DNA of 64,000 nt, taken from the NCBI GenBank assembly GCA_014549065.1, contig JACDOX010000086.1, positions 150,980-214,979 of the forward strand. Direction: 5' to 3'. The notes beneath the pieces are model-generated. The model worked only from the letters and a program-made list of their open reading frames with translations. It had not been told where the DNA came from and did not search any database. Source of the DNA: Cardinalis cardinalis. Lineage: Eukaryota; Chordata; Aves; Passeriformes; Cardinalidae. This document shows, in pieces, positions 1-13,452 of the stretch. The first letter of the stretch is position 1; each line of letters opens with the position of its first letter. The position numbers were made by a program, and so were the translations under genes.

Positions 1-240
1 ACAACAAGGCCATTTTCAAATTTGGCTATGTACAAACCCATATAACATGATCTTNAACTTTTCACTCACTACACAGTAAAGGGTCCTTTACTTCCTCAGA
101 CCATGAGTGTACCACTGAGGATCCAACCTCAAGCATTGTATTTCAGCACAAACTATTTCAGGACAGGCACATTCCACACTGTTGTTGTGCAATCTGGAAA
201 GCTGCCATTTTATATTATTTACATAATATAAAATGTAGTG

Positions 241-277
241 TAGCCCTATAGCTGAAATATCTTCAACTATAGGGCTA
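241..277. repeat. Compact hairpin, 11-bp perfect stem plus inner 4-bp stem
   Basis: tagccctatag (241-251) pairs perfectly with ctatagggcta (267-277). After one C-A mismatch, tgaa (253-256) pairs with ttca (262-265), leaving a 5-base loop. It lies downstream of TASP1, or in a long 3' UTR isoform. Confidence 0.85.
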
Positions 278-373
278 TACTGAGGTCAAAATTAAAAAAC
301 CATACACAGATTGCAGTATCTCAATGTATGCTGTAGTATAATAGTGAAAATTAACTCAGGCCATTAAAAAAAT

Positions 374-379
374 TTTATT
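374..379 (-). promoter_or_regulatory. Candidate distal polyadenylation signal AATAAA
   Basis: This is a canonical hexamer on the minus strand about 1.37 kb after the TASP1 stop. It would define a long 3' UTR isoform if used. The hexamer is frequent by chance in AT-rich DNA, so support is weak. Confidence 0.25.
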
Positions 380-1519
380 CTTTTCCATGAANGATTGGTA
401 CTACAATCAATATAACCATTTCATCAGTCAAGTATGTCTGTTATAGGCAGGCACAATATTACAAAACAGGCAAGTACAATGCCTGATTAAGCAAATACAG
501 TCTGAATATCTATTCATCCACTATTTCTGAAAACAGAATTATCAAATATCCACAAGGGAAAAGGATGAACTATTTTAGTTTCTCTTTGGCATACTTATCA
601 GGACAATGAATCAATTACAAAAGTCTTCTATTGCTGCCANTGCTGTGAAGGAAAAAGGACTGAGTGGAAGGTTTCACTTCAGAACTCGCTTTTAGGACTT
701 GGGCAACCTGGCTCACATAGCCAAACTGGTGACAAATGACAGTTCAGCTGCCAATGCTTCANGAGGCAGACAAGGATTACATTGTTTTACACTGCAGGTT
801 TGTTCAAGGTATCAAAAGAGTTACAGTAAATTTCTGCACAGTACATACATATTACACACAGTTATAAATACCCATGCTGCGGCTGGACACGAGGAAGTTG
901 CTTTACCAACACAAAAGCTCAGTATCAGACCTCCCACCAGCCACTTGATACACATTGCACTTCCCATCCAGTAATATGTTCATTTCTGTACCTCTCTTAA
1001 AAATAGATTTAAAGCAGAAGTGAAGAATAATATTGAATCTTTCCATAAACTTTGTTTTCTTATTTACACGGTAATATTCCACTATACATAAAGACTGCGT
1101 AACGATACATTATCTTCATATAGCTTTTTGCAATACATACAGCTTGGAGCTATTAACATCTTGGTCTGGGAACACAGATATGACCTATAAGACTATTCAA
1201 AAACAATTTGAGCCTTAATTTTGCTCTAGTTTGTTTCACTGAAACCATTCTTTGAACAAAAGAAGAATCCTCCTTACTGGAGAGGAAAAAAACAACTCAT
1301 GTTTAAATCACCTCTGGATNTCCTTAAACCACTAAGAAACTTAAAACCATAATAATTTTTTGCATAATTATAAAGCCACTTCAAAGGCCTGTTACTTTTA
1401 AATTTAGAATATGAATGACAACTGTGACCATATCTTTAAATTATTTTTTTCTTAACTTTTGGTTATCTTTCAACACAGAAAAATGAAAATGCAATCATTA
1501 ATTATACATGATCTTTGCA

Positions 1520-1746
1520 CAACTGGGGAATGTTCCTATTTTATTCGTGGGACAAAATGAACATGCACACAACCCCCATTCACAGAGTGAGAACATAAAC
1601 TACAGCAGCACTTGTCTCAAGTTGTGGTGCACATGGTTGCAATACGGAGTATAAAACAAAAGCAGAATTTCCAACATCTGTTAAAACACAAAAAAAACCC
1701 TTATTGTACAAAGAGTCATTCACATTCTCTGCNATGAAGTGAAGAA
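1520..1746 (-). other. TASP1: TASP1 3' untranslated region (proximal, inferred end)
   Basis: This is the sequence immediately after the stop codon on the minus strand, up to the likely cleavage zone about 20 bases past the AATAAA at 1540-1545. It is AU-rich and has a run of eight T. The end is inferred, not observed. A longer 3' UTR using the downstream AATAAA at 374-379 is possible. Confidence 0.5.
1540..1545 (-). promoter_or_regulatory. Candidate TASP1 polyadenylation signal AATAAA
   Basis: AATAAA on the minus strand lies about 200 bases after the stop codon and is followed by a GT-containing segment (CAGTTGTGC). It is the first canonical signal after the stop. A second AATAAA at 374-379 could serve a longer transcript. 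Confidence 0.5.
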
Positions 1747-1842
1747 TCAGCTGCTTTCTGGACTCTCCAGCCTGCAAACCCCTCCTTCTATTGCCACGGA
1801 CTGTCCTGCCACAGCTCCAGGAGGAAGTCTNGAAATGTGAGT
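1747..1842 (-). CDS. TASP1: TASP1 terminal coding exon and stop codon, residues ~391-421
   Basis: The exon opens after ttttccacag and encodes THISRLPPGAVAGQSVAIEG, GVCRLESPESS and a TGA stop (1747-1749). The first 28 residues match the C-terminus of taspase 1. The last residues differ: the human protein ends SPVN, whereas here it ends SPESS, one residue longer. The single ambiguous base (1831) is the third base of a TCN serine codon, so the residue is certain. All nine exons add up to 282 residues from human-equivalent position 140, which agrees with a protein of about 421 residues. Confidence 0.97.
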   Translation of the reverse strand, partial: THIXRLPPGAVAGQSVAIEGGVCRLESPESS

Positions 1843-4800
1843 CTGTGGAAAAGTCAAGAGAATATTATGGACTGAGAAAAGGCAAAATTANGCAGAATAA
1901 AGTAAGCTTGTAAGTACTGAACAATTAAGCTGTTCCCTCACTGAAGTATGAGGACAAACTACAAAGCAACTTGAAAAGCAACTGAGATTCTTTTTCTATT
2001 TTGTTTGCATTAATGTTTAACACATGAAGAGAAAGACCACGACAGATGCATAGAAAAGGCAAATTGGATGAATCAATGCACTGGAAGTAGAAAGAAATAT
2101 CCAGAGTGAAGACAAAAGAAAATACTTCTGGCATTTCATGGTTTATAGGTCTATTTCTTAGGGTGATTCAGAAGTCATTACTACCACATACAGAAATACA
2201 CCTTTGAGAAACCTTAGACAGAATTAAATACTTGACAAACTAACACTTCAGAGGACAAGGCAACTGCAATGATCAGGATGCAAGTAAGAAATTTCTCTGC
2301 ATAAAATACCTACACATCCACCTAAAAACCTCCAAAGACTTCCTGTTGCCAGCTACCAAATAAATCAACCCAAAAAACAACTGTGTTTCTGCCAATAGGC
2401 ATCTTTTTCACAGAAAATTTGAAAAGCCTTTGAGAAGACACTGGAACATTTCAGCCAGGAAGTCGGTACATTTGTCTGTGTACACNAGACTCCAGTTTAT
2501 AACTGAATTGTCACTCAGTGACCCTAAAAATTTTAATGATCCTTTATATACTGGGTATGTTTTATTACTGATGGGCAAAAGCATCTGCTTATGAAGATAC
2601 TTTGACTCACTGTTAAGAGTAATGGCTTTTTATCCCTCTTTGCACATATTTCTACACTGTGAAAACTGCTCATGTTCTATTAAATTAGGAACTAGAAATT
2701 ATTTCTGCTATTGTATAAAGCTCACAACGTAACATTGCTGGCATTTAGAAACTACAGCCTCCTCTAAGTGCAGCCCACCACATATTTGTTTGTACATACA
2801 TTATCCTATTTAAAAGATTGAGCNGTTGCAAAATGTATAACTTGCAATAAGGTAATGTTTGTTAACATTGTTAAGGGGTTGTCACAAAAAGTCCAAATAT
2901 AAAAAGTTCAGTAAGAAAAATTTGCATCAATTGAGCAGAAAGTGATTTGAGACTCTAAACTCAGTTNATTACATTGAAGAAACATTTTGTGTGTTGAGCA
3001 GCTTCTTTTAATTCCTTTCTTGATAAGGGGGGTATCCTGCTGCCTGCACTTAGGTGGCCTTGTTTTCAGTTAAATNACAGAACAAGATTAAACTTAAAAC
3101 ATTTCAATGTTTTCATTTTATTGCTAAAACNTTGGTCTCTCATTTTCCTGCTTGATATATAAATATATTCCTACTTTGAGAACAATTTCAGTTACAATTG
3201 TGATTTACCACTCCAAGAAGAAAATAATCTGTTCAAATCTGTTACAGTTTCCCTCAAAATGTAACTGACAATTTTTCTGTAGATGTCATTTCATAAATTA
3301 AAAAAAATAATTTAAAGGAACAAAATCAAGTGGAAGAAAGGTATTTTTTATTCTATGACTGACAGATCCATGACATTTTCCCAGGTCTGTAAAAATTTCT
3401 AAATTAAAAGGATGATAATATAAAAGCAGCATTGTCTGATGGGCATGGTAGCTTCCTCAGAGGAAGAATGCCACTAGCTCAGTTGGGTACTGCAATCAGA
3501 GCAAACCAGTAAATTAATCCTANTAAGTTTTTGAGCAAGGGGAGGAAAATGTTCAATGGGGGATAAGCAGGTAGTCATTATCTATTAATACATTAGCAAG
3601 TATCTATGCTTAAATAGCCACCAAAAACTCATTTCCTACAGAAAACCTCATTTCCTACGTCAGGAGGAACACATTCCCCATACACAAGACCCCAAAGCAC
3701 TGTACACCAGCATCTGAAGATTTCCATTCACAGAAACACTGAAACCACATATAACAAAGCATTTCTTAAAGCCTTTACTTGCATCCTGTCTATTTGCATA
3801 CTTTCTATGATGGAGTAAATACAGATCTGGTTTGCACTGACTACTTATTATTACTTTCACCAATGGCTGCCTTGTGTAGAACAAAAATGAGACAGATCTA
3901 AGATGATAACGTTTAAGATGTTACTTAATAAATAATTTGAAAGGGTAACATTGCCCTGTCAAGACAACTGTAGAAAACTCCCAAATGAATTCTTACATTT
4001 ATATCTCCCTTGTTCTTAACCATAAGAACAAACTCCAGTAAATAAAAAGAAACATCAAAGAACAGAATATTTTTAAATTAACCACAGTACTTATTTGTAA
4101 ATTCGTTACATTTTTATATCCCAACATCATATTTTACATTAAGTCCAGATTGTTTAGTCAATTANGTTTAGAGTCTAGAAACTTAAAAATAAAAAAGCAA
4201 ACAAAAAAGAAGAACACTGGAAAGGTTTTAATTGAACTCAATTAGTCTGTCAGCTTCACAAGCCAAATGAGCCCACACCTGGAAGAAATTGTGCCTCGGA
4301 CCACAAAAAAAAAAAAAAGGAAAATAAATATTTTCCCTGAATTAATCCTCCACTCAACTCCACAGAAGACTCTCTTTGAGGAAAGTGCATGTCAAAGAAT
4401 GGTAGATTAGGAATGATGAGTTATCCACATGTTCAGCTTCATATATAGAGGCATATTCCAGCCCCGAGAATATTCTGATTTGCTTTGCCTTCCCAGAGAA
4501 AAGCAAGGTTGGGGAGGGTCCAGCAGGAGATGAGTACCAACATCTGGGACACCAGTCAGTCACCACAGATTTTTGCTGCAGCTTAGAGGAGGAACCTCTT
4601 GTCCACAGTTCCACAGGAAAAAAGGTAAATGCTGGAAGAAACATNTGATCTTTTGCTTCCTACCCCTCTATAAAGCCCAAAAGAGCTAACCAACCTTCTG
4701 ATGCTGATTCTGGCTCTGCGTTCTTGCCATCCAAACACTCAGTGTTTCCCTCTTTCCCTCCCAACCAAACCAACATCACGGAACTACTGATCCCAACCCC

Positions 4801-7800
4801 TGTGCTGCAGACACTGGAATGTAATTCTCTCCCAGTGCTTTCTGATGCACACTGCAAAGTTCCCTACCTAAAAACCTAACAGCTCTTTCTGGAATTCAGG
4901 GAATACAACTGCTACAGGAACAATAGATGGTTTCATCTTTTTGACTTCTATTACTTCTTGTCTCATAGACAAGGATTCTGAAACAACCTTGAGACCAAGG
5001 AATATGAAAAATATTTTCTTTTAAAGAACTAGTCTCTTCCATTCATTCACATAAAAGTATCAGTTTTTCACAACAACTTAGAGATTTTTTCTTTCATTAA
5101 AAGCATAAATACACTGTAAAACTAATATATAAAATTTCAGCCAAGAGACAGACAGTGCTGCATGAGAAAGCTGAAACCAATCAAACACTGCCAAGAGGAC
5201 AGAGTACAACTACCAGATGGCAGCACATTCAGTTCTTAAGCAAATCTAGGGAGTACTTCATGTGTTTAGCACTCTTATTACACACTCAGGATGTGCTTTA
5301 GACAGAATAATTTATAAAACAAAATTTTCCCATTCATTACACTACAGAGATGAAATATAATGAAAGACCAAAGGTACCATATCCTTAAGGAAATTGCTCT
5401 TTACAGCTTNGCTCCCTGAAAAAAAGAGTACCACCAAACTCATATTCTTTAGAAATTTGGAGCCTTCTAGCTGGGTACACACTTCCACCATCAGAACCAT
5501 CTGACCACACATTCTGAATTTATTTTCTAAGCAGTAAGAGCCCATTTTGGCAGCAACTCTGCTGCTCTGTCTCCTGGTAATCCCTTCTCCACCATGGTTT
5601 GTATGTACATCTGTAGTACAGCAGGAGAAGGTGCCCCACTAAATACTGGCAACTGCTGTTATCAGAAAATGCCATGTGCATCTTGTTTGGTAAAACCTTA
5701 ATAAAGAAAAAAAATGGNGAACAAATAGAAAGAGAGAATCCACAATATTGTCCTTGCTGGGAAACAACAGAAAGACACAGTGATGGGGTAATTCTGGTCT
5801 CACTGCACTGAAAAGAATGATTTTACATACAGGTTGCTTAGGAAGATAACTGTTTTCCAAGCTCAAATTCATTCTGTGGGTAAGTATATTACTGTAAACT
5901 ATTTATGCATCTAATTAAATCACTCAGACCTGNATCAAGACAGCCTAAAGACACATACCAACCAATCATCTAATCAGCTCAGCATCCCAGGGTTTTGTAG
6001 AGGTATTCTAAAACCCTGTCATGAATCTTCAAATGTGATTTGTATCANTGTGCATTGCAGGTGCCAAGGTTATTGCATTCATATTTGCATACGTGCACAC
6101 ACAGTCCCATCTTCCCTTTCCCCCTCTCTCAGCCAAATCCAGGGAGAGTTCCAGAACCACTGCCTTTATGCAAGAACCCAACTCAAAAAGTGAATTTCTC
6201 ATCTCATATCAGAGCCAGTTAACTTCCATGAAGGTCTATGAGCCAAACATTTTAACTGGTAACTTAGCACAATTAGGTTTATATTTGTTTCCAACAACTA
6301 GAAAAACCTTATTTTTATGAGAGAACTGGACGGTCCACTGCATGCAAAGAGTAGTTTTCAAATGAAATTTTCTGACTGATTCCCCAGTCTCCAGACAAGC
6401 ATGAAGATTAAAGGAAATAAGAACAGTGACATACACTTCTCCTGCCTCATGAAGTTAAAAGAGTGTCTCTGTAGTCTGAAATGAATGACTGAATTATTTG
6501 ACTTCATATTTCTGCTCACTAAACAGGCTTGGTAAANTTTTCCACTAATTTTCAAATTAGAATTAGGATTTTTCCAAGATGTGCTTCTTCACCCAACGAG
6601 CACTGGAAAGCTGCCCTTCTCCTGACAAAGGGCTTTCACAGACCTTCCACTCACAAAGTCAAATACAGAAGCTCATCCTCAGAAAACCAAAGCAATCACT
6701 ACAATCAGTGTTTGTCACATGTATCACTTCAAACACAGAGGGAAGGACTTTTGCTACATTTTACAACGTCAGTAAAGGCGAGTAAATCTGATGATGACAG
6801 CTTACATCTCCACAGGAAAAAAGAACTGGAAATAGTCTCCCTGTCCACCATGTTTATGTTTGCTCATAGTGGCAGACGAAATTAACTGTGAAAGATAAAA
6901 GTTTCTGTTTGAACATTGCAACCACAATGTCTGGTGTGGGCAGGAGCTGCTGCAAACACAGCAATATGCAACACTCCAAACTAATGCTGCACTATGCCTT
7001 GCAAAGCTTTGGGAATTTGGTTCATTTGAGAATGGAAAGAACAGCTTATGTAGCTTTGCATTATTAAAACCTGCCATAACATAAAGCTTAGCAGTTCATG
7101 TTATAGTAACTGAACAGCTGCCAAAAAGAGATTTAAACTGGCAACTGAATTGGATTATATTCAATATTGCAACTGGGCTTTTTAAATCCAGCTGTTAGAA
7201 GAACTAAAATCTATGAGTCTGAACTACTACTCAAAAATATTGCAACATTTACAGTAATTGCCAAAGTCTGCAGTATTTATAGAGATCATATAGCAGATTT
7301 ATAAATACTAAGAAACATAGTGAGCTGATAAATGATTTCAAATACTTACACAAAATAAATTACCAAGACTGCATTTTGCTGGTATTGAGACTGGATCTTG
7401 CACTGGGAAAAAAGGACTTTGACTTCAAATACTATTGAAAACTAAGTGAGGAATTACCTATCTTCAAGCAGAAAAATCAGCCACCAGCAACTGCTCTCAA
7501 TCACCATGACAAGANACTGCTCAGATTCAGGAAAAAGTATTCCAGCCACTTACACTTTCTGCATACAGAATACGGCAGGGCTTGAGTAAACAAATACTCT
7601 GCAGACTCTGCCTGAGATTAAAGGGCTCCTGTCTGACTTTGCACAGGTACACAACATGAAATCAAGGAAAGGCTGCCTACCCATAGCCAGAACCTTCAAG
7701 AGGTGTCTTTGGTATGAGAACTCGCATTGAGGGCATGCACTGCACTCTCATTTGNGATTGAAGAATTTATTTTCCTCTGAAGCATCCTCTATTGAGCAAG

Positions 7801-10800
7801 CAGACATGGAACAAGAAGATATGAAGTCTTTGTAACCAAGAAGAGTCAATTAACTTGTGCAACCTAACCATTATCACCCTTACTTCCCATTCCTCGTTTT
7901 AATCTAAAATCACATTATGGGTGAATTGAGGAATTATTTCTTCCCACCCCAAATTACATGAGAGAGGGTCTGCAAGCCCTTTATGCAAACTGACACTGAA
8001 ATTGCTCTACCAAATGCTACATAAACTGTTAAGACCTAAAGTACTGCACATCATCCATGACAGTATGGACAGAGCTGCAAGAAGCAACACCTTAGAGCAG
8101 AGCTACTTCCCCAGTGGTGACAANAAAAATGCATCAGCTCTCAGAACATAACCCAGTCAGTTCAGGAAAANAGGAAATGATAACTGAACCCTCCAGAGTA
8201 ATGTTAAAGAATTCAGAGCCCTGGTAACAGGGTGACCTTTTTAGCTGATGCTATGAACAGTTGTTAGATCTATTATGGATCCATAAAAAAAANCAAAGCA
8301 TCTGGAAGGTTGTTCTGAAGACCAACTAGTATCTCAAAAAGGGAAGAAAATTTGGACTGGAAAAAGAAATAATTGCTTAAATTCTTATCAAGTAATTTAT
8401 GAGTCAACAGCACAATAACAAAAAAAACCCCAAAAAAACTCAGTTCATGCAGTTATTTAATCCCCCAGTCCTTCACTCTGGAAGTCATAATCTCTTGGAT
8501 GCAGCAGTTACTGCTACAAAAGGAGCTGTGTGAATACAGAGGGAANCCACAAACTAATATTTTCTATCTGCTATGCATTCTCACAGCTGCAGCCAGAAAC
8601 TTCTCCTGCAGCCCAGAATATTCCAACAGCCTCACAAATGGATAGAAAGAGTTGAGCATCAGCTACTGTGACAATTCTACCATCACAGAGGTGGCAATAC
8701 AAGACCTCTGCTTCAAGAAATCTTAGGAAGTCCACTCATCTTCCAATGATGAATGATGTTGAAACAACCTGTCACAGTATTGCCTCAGGAAGGTTTGGTT
8801 CCAGAAACTTCTAAACCAGAGTGTCTCTGCCCCTTAGGCTCATGATAACTGAGGCTCCCAAGCACCAGCCTGGGTTAGGTGCAGCACCAGCTGGTGCAGG
8901 GTAGTTCAAGAAGTATAGGAAAGAGCCAAAATGCTGAGATGAAAAGATTTGTCACATCCAACCTGTGACAAACGCTGGCACCAAGTGATTTTGAAGCTGC
9001 TTGTGTTGAGAAAGATGACAAGAAAAAAAGAAAAGCACAGTTAAGGCAGCTAAGATCTGCCTTGATTAGCTNTTTGTGGCCTAAGAATCTGAGGGAAGCC
9101 ACTGGGACATCCACTGTGCAGGTGCTGGAGATGACACTTCCAGAGTTATGAGTGGTGGAGGAGCTGAAATAGCTTCAGCATCCAGAAAGAGCTGATAGGA
9201 CACACAAACAGAGCTGATTGTGTCAGCAATGAGGTGTGAACTTAGTTCATCTGGCAAGGCTGTGCAGGATTCTTAAAGCAACATTCAACCTAACACTTTA
9301 ANCCAACAGGAACTGAAAAAATCTGGACACCTTTCCAGAAAGTATGCTTCAAATCAAGCCATTATTAGTGCATAGCTCTTGCAGGCTCAGCCATTTGGTG
9401 CTGGTGAGCCAACATTCAGGCAAGCCTGAAGGTGAATGGCCAGCTGCAGAACCCAGTCCTGCCTAAACTGGGAGCAAACAAACCCCTGGTGCAAGGGTAC
9501 TTCCACAGCNGTGCTTGGAGAGCTCATGCTGTAGAAGCCAGAAGCACCAGCAGGTCACAGTGTACAAACCATTTCAAGTCTCTGATTCCACTTTCCTGTC
9601 CCACTCCTCTTTTAAGGAGTTGCTGACAGATAACTGTGCTCTATGTCTTGAGCACACCAGTGTCTGCAGGTGAGCTGCACCTACCCTGTGTTTGCCTTGT
9701 AAGAAAGATATCCTGTACCTCCACAGTTCCCACCTCGTGTTCAGAACCACCATTTGTTAGTTCCTATTATGAACTGCATTGACCTCCCATGCCCAAAGAA
9801 TCACACTAAGATAGTAAAGCAGGCTCCTTCTCTCTTTAGCATCTACCCCTTTATATGATTCTAATATTAGTCTAGTAAAAACCTGAACCAGTTCAAAATC
9901 AGACACTGTGACAANCCCTCAGTTAAAGAACAAAACTCAAGTCCTAGACTGATGATGAAAGAAATAAAACCTGAAGGTCTTTACCACCCTAGAAAAACAG
10001 GAAAGCAAATATTTCCTTACAAGCTGCTGCCTAATCATTTTGCTATGGTCCTCATAAACAAGTGATATTTTATACTTTTATGAACTCTTATCCCATTATT
10101 CTTTCATGGTAAGCACTCAAAATTAACTGTAGCAAAACAGTCACTCTATTAAAGAACAGAGATTTTTTTTTCACTTGCAATACATTGTGTTCTATTTCAA
10201 GCCCAGTTTTCCATCTATAACTTAGTCCTAGTTGTAGCAGAACAAAATTCCAGCTTTTATGACAGAAGACTTTTTTTGATCAATAGAAGTCAGCAGCAAA
10301 AGCGTTTGTGGTTTTTCTCTGGAAAGCATTTGTGGCCACAGACTCAAAGAAGGAAGAAAGGGAGGGGGATTAACTCTTCAGTGAAGGTCAAAAACATAAT
10401 TTAAAAGTGATCCAAGAAGAGCAGCTGTGTCTGTCAGCACAATCAGGATTACCAGCTGGAGAATTTACCAGCAGTATGAAAACAATGCACACCAGATGTC
10501 AAATGTTGCAACTGTGAGTAGGAAAGCAACTCTGGGCATGGCACTGTCATGTTAATACTCACTGCCAGACAGATTTCATATTTAGCATTTATTTATTAAT
10601 TAGACACTACCAGNAAGAAACAATAACATTTTGAGCTTCACAGTCTAAGTCAGAGGCAGGTGTGCACACTGGAAACATTTAACATCTTTTACTCCCAGTT
10701 ATTCTTTCACTGCAAACACAAGACAACAATTTTAAAGCTAACTAGCAAATACTAGAACATCTGTGCCTGAACTTGCTTTAGTTCCACTCAGTTCAATCTG

Positions 10801-11910
10801 AGCTTTTAACTTCAGTTTGNACTTTTTTTCAACTAAATCTGAAACAAATATTAAGAAAAGAAGTAAAACCACTCTCATCCATGTATAGCTATCTGGAAAG
10901 AATTGTACCTAAGTTATTCAAAAGTGAAACAAATACTTCACTTACACCTCTATCAGCACTTCCTTCATCAGCTGCTTGTTATCTTCCTTGCCTTTCTGGG
11001 GCATTCTTGTCTTTTTTTACCTGCACATTTTACATCCTGAAGATGAACTCATCCCTTCCAGTGCTTGAAACAGAGTGTTTTACCAGTTTTGCTGGGTAAA
11101 ATATCTGATGTTGATTTTCTTCTTTANATATGTACATTCTTCTATATATATATGGTTATTCTTGTGTTACCTTGGTCACATCCCTCTTTGTATTAATGTC
11201 TACAGAAACCATTNCAGTCTCTGCTTGCAGCTTCTCCCATGTTCATTCCTGTTCTCCAAACATCTCTCCTAAATGCTCCAGTTGCTACACTACCNTTTTT
11301 CTCCCTTCCATGCTCTTTTCCTAAGAATGGAAGGCTCATCCACTTGGTTAATCCCTACTGCTTGATCATGATGTGAAAGAATTTTNCAGTTTTCACTGTT
11401 AAATTCAAATTTAATATAATATTTCTCTCATTAAAAATCAAGTATAAGGCCCCAAGAAACTGGAAGTATGGATAATAATACCGGAATTATTTATCACAGA
11501 GGGTATTCTAGGAACTTGTTTGAAGTTTGTTTTATATCTTCCTTGATGGTGCAACTGCTTTATCCAAAGAAAGACATGCCCACAGAAAAATATGGTACCA
11601 GCATAACTGAATCAAGATGAATAAAGTTATTTAAGTACAAATGCTGTCAGCAGAGGGAATGGACATGTGTTTGTGGCACCTTATCCAAACATGGAACATA
11701 TGTTAGTATAGGGTTGCTAACTGCTGCAATTAAAAAAAGAAATTAGAAATGCCTAATCAATTGACACATTTAACTGCTTATGCAACCATTACTTCTTTTG
11801 TTCTCTTAGAGAAAGAAATTTCTTATATATTTCCTTATCATTAATTCAAATTCTCCTTAGCCTCTGCAGTCATCCTACTGTATGGAGGAAGCCTATTCCT
11901 CATGGCTTAC
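1843..11910 (-). other. TASP1: TASP1 last intron (10.1 kb)
   Basis: The donor is GTAAGC at 11910 and the acceptor is acttttccacag at 1843; the intron is phase 0. It is AT-rich and largely featureless to my reading. A slightly GC-richer patch at about 8800-9650 could be an old mobile element, but I could not assign it. No coding sequence is supported. Confidence 0.9.
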
Positions 11911-11984
11911 CTTAGCTTTGCCATCCTGTGCAGACATGTATCCAACACACATGCTCTCTGTTGTATGGCTCCACAGAAATTCCA
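11911..11984 (-). CDS. TASP1: TASP1 exon, beta-subunit segment, residues ~366-390
   Basis: This 74-base exon completes Val366 (G|TG) and encodes EFLWSHTTESMCVGYMSAQD followed by GKAK. It matches the taspase 1 family without a visible change from human as I recall it. The W-S-H-T-T-E-S-M-C-V-G-Y segment is very characteristic. The acceptor is acctttctag|TG and the donor AAG|GTAAGC, leaving phase 0. There are no ambiguous bases. It precedes the terminal exon by a 10 kb intron. Confidence 0.98.
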
Positions 11985-13452
11985 CTAGAAAGGTAAATGC
12001 AAGAAGTNACAAAAAAGGCCTTGGTTTAAAATACAAGATGCAATTCAACAAGACTGTGTCNTGAGGAACAAATATAGCAAGGCTAAAAAACAAAGACCAA
12101 AAACTACTTACCAGAGCAATTNAATCTCAAAAGAAACAGCTACCAAACAAACAAGATTTTCCTGAATATTCACAGTCACACACTGCAGAACTATTAACCA
12201 CAATGAGAATGTTACTTGGATGATAAGGAGCATCCAAGATGAAAAATACATCTCTATTTAACTACTCCAACTGTAGATAAAAATTGGACCAGTGGCCTGT
12301 TCAACCCATCAGTAAAAGCTGACAGAACTTGTATTTGCCTGCCTTGAACCAGAAAAAAGCATAAAGCCAGGTGACCTACTATCAACAGGTAAAGGGGGAT
12401 TTGTGGCTCAGCTGTTAGCCTGTATCCCAAGCAGGACACAGGCAAACATGCAGAAATAGTCAAATCTGCAATATGGGAATTGAAGATATAGATCAGGCAA
12501 GAAAGACATCTGGTAAAAGCAAAATTATCCTGCAGAAAAAGGAGGAGAGATGTATGATGGAAACAGGGTAACATGCACAATAAGAAAGATTGCTGGCAAA
12601 ATTAGAGGAAGTATGCTGAATTACAACAGCAGATGCAAACACCCCCTTTCATTGTGGAGAGTGTAAGGAGCACTAAAGGTGAGAGAGGAAAGAAAGATGA
12701 AGAAGAAACCCCTAGCAAAGCACTCCCAGGTCTGATTACCTGGACTTCCAGCACCAGATAAACATCAGCTCTCTGGTACTGCACTCACAGCTAATTTAGG
12801 GTATCAGTGTTAGATATCCTAAAGCACTGCCATGCTTGCAGGGATAATGATTAAGAAAACTAATCACTGCTCACAAGTATTGTTAATGCCTGTTAATCCA
12901 GTAAGGTGCTGTGTAGCAGTCTGAATTGCTGCTAGCATAGTCCAGGGTAAAGAAGAAAAAAGGACCTGCTCTGAAGTCTGAAAGTGTTCTGATTCATCAG
13001 CTGTTTAACAGCCTGCTCCAGTTATCTTTAATTGCCTGATACATATGCAGGTATCTTTATGTACACAAACACACTCCTACACAGCTGCAACACAGAATTC
13101 AGACAAAGAGCACATTATTCAAATGTTCAGCTCTCTCTCAGTGGAGCTTTATAAATTGCCACACTGTTTTCTTNCCGCTCTCTGTCATGGTCATTTTTCT
13201 TTGTATTCATGAAGTCCATAATTTGGAAGGGGNGAAAAGAAAAAAAAATAGCTGATCAGAATTTAGGGCATTTCACAGAATTTTGTAAAAGGCTTTAAAA
13301 AAATGCACTGAGGCACAATTTTTTTCTCAGGATTATGGGAGGTGTCTTACATGAATTACACAAGATGCCTTGAANAGACATTTCNACATATTTCTTTTGA
13401 GAGTGACTTTCACATACTGCAAAAAAAAGCAGTAAAAAAACCGCTTTAAAAA

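Larger units (their letters stand above)
1..1519. other. Sequence downstream of TASP1, no gene seen
   Basis: This AT-rich flank is either a distal 3' UTR of TASP1 or intergenic DNA. A short plus-strand open frame at 699-974 resembles nothing I know. The main structure is a hairpin at 241-277. In human the next gene on this side is ISM1, in tail-to-tail orientation, but nothing here identifies it. Confidence 0.6.

Noticed and set aside
1..1500. 3' end of a neighbouring gene such as ISM1
   Set aside because: Human gene order would put ISM1 on this side, but no coding sequence or recognisable UTR is visible, and the distance in human is large.
3471..3520. tRNA-like A box (tagctcagttgggta)
   Set aside because: There is no matching B box, no acceptor stem pairing and no anticodon arm in the expected place. 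A tRNA gene is not supported, and a tRNA-derived SINE is only a guess.
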